A DNA stretch of 5,506 nt, from contig DLUO01000063.1 in the NCBI GenBank assembly GCA_003444595.1, positions 1-5,506 on the forward strand. The letters run 5' to 3'. Source of the stretch: Bacillota bacterium. GTDB lineage: Bacteria > Bacillota > Dethiobacteria > DTU022 > UBA8154. The position numbers and the translations under genes are program-made. The notes below the pieces were generated by a model. It worked only from the letters and a program-made list of their open reading frames with translations. It made no database searches and was not told the origin of the DNA. Shown in pieces: positions 1-5,237 of this stretch (position 1 is the stretch's first letter; each line of letters opens with the position of its first letter).

Positions 1-188
1 TGCGTTATAACTCCCAGCTCAAGGAAAGCCTGAACAATTCCATGCACTGTGCCCTTGGACATATTTAACTTACGGGCAAGGTCGCTAATCCCCAATTTTT
101 GCGGCTCAGCAGCAATTTCATTTAGTACAGCGAAGGCTTTGTATAATATTGGGGCGTTGTAATTGTTTACTGTCTTTTTTACGGTCAT
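1..188 (-). CDS. IclR-family transcriptional regulator, N-terminal part (cut by window edge)
   Basis: Partial gene: the first 62 codons are visible and the reading frame leaves the window at base 1, so the effector-binding domain is not seen. Translation from the ATG at 188 begins MTVKKTVNNYNAPILYKAFA. Residues about 13-61 form a winged helix-turn-helix of the IclR type: a first helix (ILYKAFAVLNEIAAE), then LGISDLARKLNMS and the recognition helix KGTVHGIVQAFLELGVI. IclR proteins are dimeric regulators, repressors or activators, that bind small carboxylates, aromatics or purine-derived ligands through a C-terminal domain. The start is supported by GGTGGAG (198-204), 9 bases upstream. The gene lies downstream of the hydroxylase operon in the same direction, separated by a terminator-like hairpin, and has its own good promoter. 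Control of the neighbouring operon is inferred from proximity. The family call is firm; target and ligand are unknown. Confidence 0.88.
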   Translation of the reverse strand, partial: MTVKKTVNNYNAPILYKAFAVLNEIAAEPQKLGISDLARKLNMSKGTVHGIVQAFLELGVIT

Positions 189-230
189 TATTTCCAACTC
201 CACCGTCCTTTTTGCTTTTCATACGGTTTC

Positions 231-259
231 ATATTAGGAACTTGCTCCGGGTATGTAAA
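231..259 (-). promoter_or_regulatory. Sigma-A-type promoter of the IclR-family gene
   Basis: On the minus strand, TTTACA (254-259) and TAATAT (231-236) are separated by exactly 17 bases. Each is close to the -35 (TTGACA) and -10 (TATAAT) consensus. The predicted transcript would start near base 224, giving a leader of about 36 bases that contains the GGTGGAG ribosome binding site. The promoter lies downstream of the operon terminator hairpin, so the regulator can be expressed independently of the hydroxylase genes. Prediction from sequence match and position only. Confidence 0.62.
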
Positions 260-264
260 TGCCC
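249..264. promoter_or_regulatory. Palindrome over the -35 box, candidate operator
   Basis: GGGTAT-GTAA-ATGCCC is an inverted repeat with 6-base arms and a 4-base centre; five of six pairs are Watson-Crick and one is T/G. It fully covers the -35 hexamer (254-259) of the iclR-type promoter, so a bound protein would block RNA polymerase. Autoregulation by the adjacent IclR protein is a reasonable guess, since that family often represses its own gene, but nothing in the sequence proves which protein binds. Confidence 0.4.
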
Positions 265-274
265 AAGTGTTTCT

Positions 275-324
275 AAAAAATTGGAACTTGTTGCCATCAT
301 GGCTATGATGGCAACAGGTTCCAA
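275..324 (-). terminator. Rho-independent terminator of the hydroxylase operon
   Basis: A 20-bp stem (arms 281-300 and 305-324) with a 4-base loop (301-304) has one non-Watson-Crick pair (288/317). In the minus-strand transcript the stem ends in GGCAACAAGUUCCAA and is followed by a run of six U (275-280), the arrangement of an intrinsic terminator. It begins 52 bases after the stop of the molybdopterin subunit and lies before the iclR promoter, so it separates the two transcription units. The plus strand has no U-run after the stem. The stem is longer than usual, so a second role such as mRNA 3'-end protection is possible. Confidence 0.75.
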
Positions 325-376
325 AAATACCATTAATAAAACCGTACTCAATAATCAAAAGACGTTAGGCGGTTTG

Positions 377-2740
377 CTATTTCCCGCCTTTTTCTTTTGC
401 TTCCTTCTCCTTCAAAGCGCGCCAAATTTTCTCGGGGGTAAGAGGCAGTTCAGAGATCCGGACTCCTATGGCGTCGTAGACAGCGTTGGCAACGCAACCC
501 AATGTGGGAGTCGTCGCACCCTCTCCGACTTCTTTTACGCCCCACGGTCCATTAGGTTCAAAAGTATCCAGGACCAGAGACTCGACATACGGCATATCCA
601 GTGCGGTCGGCAACCGATACTCAGCAAAGTTTCCGTTGAGCACTTTTCCTTTTTCGTCGAAGACTACCTTTTCCCAGATGGTTTCACCGATGCCCATAGA
701 AAATGCGCCGTGCACCTGGCCGTGCAGCAATTGCGGGTTCACTACGAAACCGCTGTCATGCACATCCCACGTACCAACAACTTTTGTCAAGCCTGTTTCC
801 ATATCAACTTCAACTTCAGCAACCTGAGTCGCACTGCTATAAGCCGGTGAAGTACCCACCGCCGCACCTTTATGCGTGCCGCCGAGTTTACCCGGGTGGT
901 AGTAGCCTCTTCCGATTAATACGCCATGTTTCACGAAATAAGCACGGGCCACCTCAGCAAAAGTAATATTAACAGCCGGTTCCTGTTTCACAAAGACGAT
1001 GCCTTCCTCGCAATCCAGTTCTTCCGGAGTTAACTTACCGAAGCGGTAGCCACCGTCTTCCTTAACTTTCAGCATTTCAGCCGCCTGTGCCAGAATTTTC
1101 CTCTTAACATCTTCACCCGCTCTCTTCACCGCCCAGCCGGCCATTAAAGTCTGCCGACTGGCATAGGCGCCAAAGTCAAGGGTGGACAGGTCAGTGTCTC
1201 TGGTACAGATTGTGATATCTTCATAGGGATAGCCCATCGCCTGTGCAGCCATCTGCGTAAGCACCGTATCGCTGCCCTGACCGATATCTACCGCATTCGT
1301 GTAGACAATTGCATGGGTGCCGTCATCGTATATTTTGATCATGGCAACCGAGTGCGGCAGGTCTGTCCGGTACATGCAATAACCTGCGCCGGTAACAAAG
1401 CCGCCATTACCAACTCCGATACCCCTGCCTACGGGCAATTTGCCTTTCTTATCTTTCCACCCGGAGGCATCCCGCGCCATTTCATTGGCTTCTTTCAAAT
1501 AATACGATTTTACTTCATAGCCGTTTGGCGTGACAGTATTGGCTTTACGGGCATTGATGAGGCGGATTTCGATGGGATCCATGCCGAGGTCTTCGGCAAT
1601 ATGATCAAGGTGGCTTTCAAAGGCATAGCGCGGGTGCGGTTGCCCGTGTCCTCTCTGCGCTCCGCATGGCGGCAGGTTGGTCACGTAGCGGTATGCGTCA
1701 AACCTGTAGTTATCGAAATCGTACAGCACAGTCAGCAGAGCGCCGGCATAATAAGCCGAAGCTACACCCAGGCCGGTGTAAGCGCCACCGTCCAGGATTG
1801 TTTCGTTTTCTACAAAGAGAATTTTGCCTTCTTTGGTGACACCGGTGGTATATTTCATATCCATGCCATGCCGGGCGCGGCCGTTATACCAGACTTCTTC
1901 CAGGTCATAAAACATCTTGACAGGCTGTCCGGTTATTTTGGAAAGGGCCACGGCTGCAATATCCAGGCCGCTGATATCAACTTTACCTCCGAAACCGCCG
2001 CCAATATAGGGGAGTACTACACGCACATCGCCTTCCTTCATGTCAAATATCCGGGCAATGTGATGTTGCAGGTAATGAGCCGACTGATGTGCGGAGTGAA
2101 TGGTTACTCTTTTACCTTCCCAGTAGGCAATTGAGCAATGAGGTTCGATAAATCCGTGCAAGGTACGCTGGCCCTGCAGGCGGTCGGTGCGTATATAATA
2201 AGCCTCTTGCTTGGCTTTCTCAACATCCCCGAACTCCAGGTGGATCTCAGTGTTTATATTGCCCGGGTATTCCTCAAAGATTTGCGGTGCGTCCGGTTTG
2301 GCCGCTTCGGCAGGAGTAAACACCGCCGGCAGCACTTCGTATTCTACTTTGATCAGCTTCAGAGCTTTATAGAGAGTTTCTTCATCAACCGCGCAAATTG
2401 CGCCAATTTTATCTCCATAATATCTGACTTTGTCAATGCAAAAAATGTTTTCATCGTAACGTGCAGGGCTGAGTCCGTATTTTATCGAAGGCACATCCTT
2501 GGCGGTAATAATGGCCCTTACGCCGGGCAATTTTTCCGCTTCAGAAGTATCAATCTTAATAATGCGCGCATGGGCCTCGGTGCTGCGAATAAGCTTCCCA
2601 TAAAGCATATTGGAAAATTTGAGATCCGCGGCAAACTTGCCACGACCGGTTACTTTATCCAGTATATCGGTTCTCTTTAAGCTTTTCCCGATATACGAAT
2701 ACTCTCTCTTCATATTTAAGTACGAGAATTCTTTAGCCAT
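377..2740 (-). CDS. Molybdopterin-binding (large) subunit of a xanthine dehydrogenase-family hydroxylase
   Basis: 787 residues, full length for the family. It binds the molybdopterin cofactor and carries the catalytic site of a cytoplasmic Mo hydroxylase/dehydrogenase; no signal peptide is seen. Residues about 25-135 form the a/b hammerhead domain, followed by the Mo-binding domain. Motifs: GGGFGGK (247-253), LPPCGAQRGHGQ (356-367, equivalent to the FRGFG region), DIGQGSDTV (485-493), YASRQTLMAG (526-535), GQVHGAFSMGIGE (674-686) and GVKEVGEG (734-741), in which E740 matches the catalytic Glu of xanthine oxidoreductase (KGVGE). The CoxL loop AYxCSFR is absent, so this is not form I CO dehydrogenase. 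PPCGAQRGHG and the KE-x-x-EG ending resemble 4-hydroxybenzoyl-CoA reductase alpha/nicotinate dehydrogenase relatives; the substrate is not determined. The start at MAKEF is chosen because AAGGA (2749-2753) lies 8 bases upstream; a longer frame to 2836 has no reason to be used. It overlaps the [2Fe-2S] gene by 8 bases, suggesting coupled translation. Confidence 0.93.
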   Translation of the reverse strand: MAKEFSYLNMKREYSYIGKSLKRTDILDKVTGRGKFAADLKFSNMLYGKLIRSTEAHARIIKIDTSEAEKLPGVRAIITAKDVPSIKYGLSPARYDENIFCIDKVRYYGDKIGAICAVDEETLYKALKLIKVEYEVLPAVFTPAEAAKPDAPQIFEEYPGNINTEIHLEFGDVEKAKQEAYYIRTDRLQGQRTLHGFIEPHCSIAYWEGKRVTIHSAHQSAHYLQHHIARIFDMKEGDVRVVLPYIGGGFGGKVDISGLDIAAVALSKITGQPVKMFYDLEEVWYNGRARHGMDMKYTTGVTKEGKILFVENETILDGGAYTGLGVASAYYAGALLTVLYDFDNYRFDAYRYVTNLPPCGAQRGHGQPHPRYAFESHLDHIAEDLGMDPIEIRLINARKANTVTPNGYEVKSYYLKEANEMARDASGWKDKKGKLPVGRGIGVGNGGFVTGAGYCMYRTDLPHSVAMIKIYDDGTHAIVYTNAVDIGQGSDTVLTQMAAQAMGYPYEDITICTRDTDLSTLDFGAYASRQTLMAGWAVKRAGEDVKRKILAQAAEMLKVKEDGGYRFGKLTPEELDCEEGIVFVKQEPAVNITFAEVARAYFVKHGVLIGRGYYHPGKLGGTHKGAAVGTSPAYSSATQVAEVEVDMETGLTKVVGTWDVHDSGFVVNPQLLHGQVHGAFSMGIGETIWEKVVFDEKGKVLNGNFAEYRLPTALDMPYVESLVLDTFEPNGPWGVKEVGEGATTPTLGCVANAVYDAIGVRISELPLTPEKIWRALKEKEAKEKGGK

Positions 2741-3257
2741 TTTTCCCATCCTTCCTTTCCTGACTGGCGGCAGCCGCGTCCAGAATTGCCTCGACATAAT
2801 GGACATAACCCGTACAACGGCACAGATTACCCGCAATAGCCTCGCGCACCTCGTATTCGGTCGGGTTGGGGTTTTTCATAAGCAACGCTTTTGCCGACAT
2901 CAGTATCCCCGGAGCGCAAAATCCACATTGCGGCGCCGAATGTTCTATGAATTTTTCCTGGAGGATGTCTAGTTTATCGTTTGAAGCAAGACCCTCAACG
3001 GTTGTAACTTCCCGTCCGTCCACACTAACGGTGAGGACCATGCACGAGTTGACCGGCTTCCCATCCAACAGCACGGTGCAGGCGCCACAGTCACCCTGCT
3101 CGCATGCTCTTTTTGTGCCGGTAAGATTAAGGTCCTCCCGCAAGAAGTTTACAAGCAAACTATTTGCTTTAACCACTTTTGTATATTTAATGCCGTTTAC
3201 CGTAATAGAGACCAGATAGCGCTTGATACCATCCTCGCCGACAACAAATTCAGCCAT
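2733..3257 (-). CDS. [2Fe-2S] iron-sulfur (small) subunit of the Mo hydroxylase
   Basis: 174 residues, normal for the small subunit of xanthine dehydrogenase/CO dehydrogenase-type enzymes. It relays electrons from the Mo site to FAD through two [2Fe-2S] clusters. The N-terminal plant-ferredoxin-like domain has ligands C52, C57, C60 and C72 (CEQGDCGAC, then C after 11 residues). The C-terminal helical domain has C111, C114, C146 and C148 (QCGFC and CRC). The Q110-C111 pair is the conserved site next to the molybdopterin cofactor. All eight ligands are present, so both clusters should form. The start at MAEFVV is chosen because AGGAG (3266-3270) lies 8 bases upstream; the in-frame ATG at 3290 has no ribosome binding site and would overlap the FAD gene. 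The FAD gene ends 16 bases upstream, and the molybdopterin gene starts within the last codons of this one, so the three are co-transcribed. Confidence 0.95.
   Translation of the reverse strand: MAEFVVGEDGIKRYLVSITVNGIKYTKVVKANSLLVNFLREDLNLTGTKRACEQGDCGACTVLLDGKPVNSCMVLTVSVDGREVTTVEGLASNDKLDILQEKFIEHSAPQCGFCAPGILMSAKALLMKNPNPTEYEVREAIAGNLCRCTGYVHYVEAILDAAAASQERKDGKNG
2749..2753 (-). promoter_or_regulatory. Ribosome binding site deciding the large-subunit start
   Basis: AAGGA on the minus strand, 8 bases before the ATG at 2740 and inside the 3' end of the [2Fe-2S] gene. The alternative ATG at 2749 overlaps this motif and so would have no usable site; this favours MAKEF over MGKMAKEF or the longer upstream frame. 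Confidence 0.7.
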
Positions 3258-3265
3258 TTTCTCCA

Positions 3266-3270
3266 CTCCT
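3266..3270 (-). promoter_or_regulatory. Ribosome binding site deciding the [2Fe-2S] subunit start
   Basis: AGGAG on the minus strand (within AAAAAAGGAGTGGAG), 8 bases before the ATG at 3257, placed in the short gap after the FAD-subunit stop (3274-3276). It selects MAEFVV over the longer in-frame start at 3290. Confidence 0.78.
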
Positions 3271-3273
3271 TTT

Positions 3274-4143
3274 TTAGACGTGTCCTTCATTAACAGCTTT
3301 TAGTAATGCCCTCCTGGTAAAGACGCGCACCATATCCCTGCGGTATTCGGCCGACGCCCGAATATCGGAGATAGGACGGCATTCTCCCGAAGCGATAACC
3401 CCTGCTTCTTCAAATAGTTCTTCGCTGGCTTGCTTGCCCTTTAGCAAATTTTCAGCTTCCTTCGCCCGAAGAGGAACCGGTGAAACAGCTCCAAGGACAA
3501 TTCTTGCGTCTTTAATAACACCGCCATCCATTTGAACTGAGGCCGCCACACCAACTACGGCCAATGCACCTGACGCGCGCAAACCGAATTTCAAGTAAGT
3601 ACTGCCGGTAAAACTGCCATCGGGGATAACAAATTCCGTGATGAGCTCGTCATGCTCCAAAACGGTTTGGTTGGGTCCTTTAAAGACATCTTCCAGGGGA
3701 AGAGTCCGCTCTTTCTTCGACCCCACAATTTTCACAGTTGTATCTAGGGCGATAAGGATCGGCGGCATGTCGGCGGAAGGCACGGCGTTGCTGATGTTTC
3801 CCCCAATGGTGCCAAGGTTACGCACTTGGTTGTTCGCCATTTGGTGAGCCGCTTCGCATACGGACAAGTATTTTTCCTGCAGGATTTTTGAGTTCTGTAC
3901 CTCGTTATGGGTGACTCCGGCACCGATAACAACGCCTTTACCGGGCACGTACTCAATTTTTTTCAATTCAGGCAAATGCCCGATGGAAACAAGGATTTCG
4001 GGTGCCAGTACTTCTTTTTTCATTTTGACTACAATGTCAGTACCGCCAGCGATGGCCATGGCTTTTGGACCATACTTAGACAATAACTGGCAGGCTTCTT
4101 CTACACTGTCCGGCGTAAAATACTCAAAATCTGGCAGATACAC
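3274..4143 (-). CDS. FAD-binding (medium) subunit of the Mo hydroxylase
   Basis: 289 residues, the usual length of a CoxM/xanthine dehydrogenase FAD subunit. It takes electrons from the [2Fe-2S] clusters to FAD and on to an external acceptor. The first half is a PCMH-type FAD-binding fold: AGGTDIV (32-38) contacts the FAD, and RNLGTIGGNISNAVPSADMPP is split between residues 108-118 (RNLGTIGGNIS) and 119-128; TIGGN and the PSAD segment are the family's FAD-binding signatures. The second half (about 180-285) is the CO dehydrogenase flavoprotein C-terminal domain, with CRPISDIRASAEYRR near the end. No four-cysteine insertion is present, unlike the Thauera 4-hydroxybenzoyl-CoA reductase beta subunit, which has an extra [4Fe-4S] cluster. 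The start is GTG at 4143 with AGGAGG (4150-4155) 6 bases upstream. It is the first gene of the three-subunit unit, order FAD / [2Fe-2S] / Mo as in coxMSL. Electron acceptor unknown. Confidence 0.94.
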   Translation of the reverse strand: MYLPDFEYFTPDSVEEACQLLSKYGPKAMAIAGGTDIVVKMKKEVLAPEILVSIGHLPELKKIEYVPGKGVVIGAGVTHNEVQNSKILQEKYLSVCEAAHQMANNQVRNLGTIGGNISNAVPSADMPPILIALDTTVKIVGSKKERTLPLEDVFKGPNQTVLEHDELITEFVIPDGSFTGSTYLKFGLRASGALAVVGVAASVQMDGGVIKDARIVLGAVSPVPLRAKEAENLLKGKQASEELFEEAGVIASGECRPISDIRASAEYRRDMVRVFTRRALLKAVNEGHV

Positions 4144-4149
4144 TTTTTT

Positions 4150-4155
4150 CCTCCT
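4150..4155 (-). promoter_or_regulatory. Consensus ribosome binding site for the GTG-started FAD subunit
   Basis: A perfect AGGAGG on the minus strand, followed by six A and the GTG at 4143. No ATG with comparable context lies nearby, so the GTG start is well supported. A strong site at the head of the subunit cluster fits a highly translated enzyme. Confidence 0.85.
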
Positions 4156-4267
4156 CTACATATATTTTTTTTATATTATTAATACAAATAATTTTAATGC
4201 TTTATCTATCACCCCTCTTCCCAACAAATTCATGCCCTGCAACCCAACATTATTCTTATTGATTTGC

Positions 4268-4294
4268 CTGGAAGCGCTTACTTGTTGCTTCCAG
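4268..4294 (-). repeat. Hairpin directly after the moeB-like stop codon
   Basis: A perfect 8-bp inverted repeat, CTGGAAGC (4268-4275) and GCTTCCAG (4287-4294), encloses an 11-base loop. It abuts the TAA stop (4295-4297). On the minus-strand transcript the stem is followed by GCAAAUCAAUAAG, with no U-run, so it is not a standard intrinsic terminator. It may act as an mRNA processing or stability element, may partly attenuate read-through, or may be incidental to the overlapping cre-like site. Confidence 0.5.
4269..4282. promoter_or_regulatory. CcpA cre-like / LacI-family operator-like site
   Basis: TGGAAGCGCTTACT fits the loose cre consensus TGNAANCGNWNNCW at every defined position and contains the perfect 8-bp palindrome AAGCGCTT typical of CcpA/LacI-family operators. 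It lies about 125 bases upstream of the FAD-subunit start and just after the moeB-like stop, so it could control transcription of the hydroxylase genes by carbon status. The consensus is degenerate and the site overlaps a hairpin, so chance is possible. Confidence 0.35.
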
Positions 4295-5071
4295 TTAGTC
4301 TACCAGTTCAGAAATGGTCGGGTTGATCCCGCAAACAGGACACTCTGGATTTTTCCTTATCTTAATTTTGTCAAATTCCATAGTCAGGAGGTTGTAAGTC
4401 AGCATCTTCCCTACCAGCAAGTCGCCCAAACCTAAAAAATACTTTAAAACTTCGGTGGCCTGAATCAGTCCAATTGTCCCCGGCAGAACTCCCAATAATC
4501 CCGCCTGCGCGCTTGTCGGCGCGATATCGGGCGGCGGCGGCATACGGAAAAGGCAGCGATAACATGGCCCCTTCCCCGGCAAAATAGTCAGAGCCTGACC
4601 GACAAATCTCAGCACCGCACCAAAAAAAAGCGGCTTTCCAGCCATAATGCAAGCATCGTTGAGCAAAAACTTAGTGCTGAAGTTATCGGCGCAATCAACG
4701 ACAACATCATAATCCTGGATAATTTCCATTGCATTCGCTGCCGTCAGTCTTTCCTGGTAGGTAATGACCTGAGAATCGGGATTTAAAGCTGTCAGTGATT
4801 CCTCTGCGGAAACAACCTTGGCTTTGCCGATATCCTTTGTGAAATGCAAAATTTGCCTGTGCAAATTGCTTAAATCCACAACGTCATCGTCAACAATGCC
4901 GATAGTTCCTACCCCTGCAGCATTTAGGTAGTAAGCCACAGGAGAACCCAGCCCCCCTGCACCGATAAGTAGGACCCTGCCGGAGCTTATCTTTTTCTGA
5001 CCGGCAAGATCCACCTCGGGTATAATGATTTGCTTACTATAGCGGGCTATCTGGTCGTCTGTAAAACTCAC
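4295..5071 (-). CDS. moeB: MoeB/ThiF/HesA-type E1-like adenylyltransferase, probably for molybdopterin synthase
   Basis: 258 residues, close to E. coli MoeB (249). Enzymes of this family use ATP to adenylate the C-terminal Gly of a ubiquitin-like sulfur carrier (MoaD for molybdopterin, ThiS for thiamin). Seen in order: an N-terminal RYSKQIIIPEV, the nucleotide-binding GAGGLGSP (37-44), acidic VDDDVVD (60-66), NLHRQ with R72, DCADN (126-130), and zinc ligands CYRC (C170, C173) and CPVC (C244, C247). There is no C-terminal rhodanese domain. The crossover-loop cysteine (C187 in E. coli MoeB, C184 in ThiF) is Ser187 here (PTSAQAG). The neighbouring molybdoenzyme favours MoeB over ThiF; no MoaD or ThiS gene is in the window. 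The start is the GTG at 5071, 11 bases after GGAGG; the GTG at 5083 lies inside that site and is unlikely. E1-like family is certain, the MoeB assignment moderately so. Confidence 0.9.
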   Translation of the reverse strand: MSFTDDQIARYSKQIIIPEVDLAGQKKISSGRVLLIGAGGLGSPVAYYLNAAGVGTIGIVDDDVVDLSNLHRQILHFTKDIGKAKVVSAEESLTALNPDSQVITYQERLTAANAMEIIQDYDVVVDCADNFSTKFLLNDACIMAGKPLFFGAVLRFVGQALTILPGKGPCYRCLFRMPPPPDIAPTSAQAGLLGVLPGTIGLIQATEVLKYFLGLGDLLVGKMLTYNLLTMEFDKIKIRKNPECPVCGINPTISELVD

Positions 5072-5080
5072 TCCAGATAA

Positions 5081-5088
5081 CACCTCCC
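5081..5088 (-). promoter_or_regulatory. Ribosome binding site deciding the moeB-like start
   Basis: GGGAGGTG on the minus strand matches the anti-Shine-Dalgarno complement well and includes the alternative GTG (5081-5083). Using that GTG would leave no site upstream, so initiation at the next in-frame GTG (5071) is preferred; MSFTDDQIARYS then aligns with the usual N-terminus of this family. Confidence 0.65.
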
Positions 5089-5147
5089 TTGGGTACTGGA
5101 ACTAGGCAAGACTTTATTTTTCCCCCAACAATCGTTATCAGAAGCTT

Positions 5148-5173
5148 TATAGCCGTATTCTATAGCCGCATTC
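5148..5173. repeat. 13-bp direct tandem repeat
   Basis: Two adjacent copies, TATAGCCGTATTC (5148-5160) and TATAGCCGCATTC (5161-5173), are identical at 12 of 13 positions. They sit 77 bases or more upstream of the moeB-like start, between a TTGACG and a TATAAA on the minus strand. The position suggests binding sites for a regulator that recognises direct repeats, or a local duplication by slippage. Confidence 0.6.
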
Positions 5174-5237
5174 GTCAAGGCTTATACTCCAGCCTTTGAT
5201 GCCGGCCACTTGTAGCTTTCTTTTTTTTTAAACAGCC

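Larger units (their letters stand above)
4144..4294. other. AT-rich spacer between moeB-like gene and the FAD subunit
   Basis: 151 bases without a gene. The part next to the FAD subunit (about 4157-4200) is almost entirely A and T. The far end carries an inverted repeat and a cre-like motif. I searched the minus strand for a -35/-10 pair: a TAAAAT hexamer (4191-4196) exists but no TTGACA-like hexamer lies 16-18 bases upstream, so I do not call a promoter. The spacer is long enough to hold one, and whether the subunit genes are transcribed from here or from upstream of the moeB-like gene is unresolved. Confidence 0.6.
5072..5237. other. Spacer upstream of the moeB-like gene
   Basis: 166 bases without a gene. 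On the minus strand there is a TTGACG hexamer (5173-5178) and a TATAAA (5146-5151), but they are 21 bases apart, too far for an ordinary sigma-A promoter. The gap between them is filled by a 13-bp tandem repeat. A 6-bp stem, AAGGCT (5177-5182) and AGCCTT (5191-5196), overlaps the TTGACG hexamer. A nine-base T run on the plus strand (5221-5229) reads as A on the minus strand, so it is not a terminator for the upstream gene. A promoter is likely here but not clearly identified. Confidence 0.5.

Noticed and set aside
149..850. Long plus-strand frame of 233 codons, and other plus-strand frames at 1313-2134, 2138-2680, 2610-2972 and 3911-4435.
   Set aside because: They lie opposite genes with clear family motifs, have no recognisable domains and no convincing ribosome binding sites; they are antisense shadows.
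2741..2836. A 32-residue N-terminal extension of the molybdopterin subunit, in frame upstream of MAKEF.
   Set aside because: It lies wholly within the [2Fe-2S] gene in another frame, reads as non-family sequence, and the ribosome binding site points to the ATG at 2740.
377..4143. Aerobic-type CO dehydrogenase (coxMSL), suggested by the subunit order.
   Set aside because: The large subunit lacks the AYxCSFR active-site loop; the order FAD / [2Fe-2S] / Mo is shared by many other Mo hydroxylases.
4191..4219. Promoter for the FAD subunit based on a TAAAAT -10-like hexamer.
   Set aside because: No hexamer resembling TTGACA lies at 16-18 bases upstream; in such AT-rich sequence a -10 match alone means little.
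5072..5083. GTG at 5083 as the start of the moeB-like gene.
   Set aside because: It is part of the GGGAGGTG ribosome binding site; the next GTG at 5071 has proper spacing and gives the normal family N-terminus.
5177..5196. Stem AAGGCT/AGCCTT as a terminator for the upstream small gene.
   Set aside because: The stem is only 6 bp and no U-run follows it on the minus strand; the T-rich stretch at 5221-5229 is on the opposite strand and on the wrong side.
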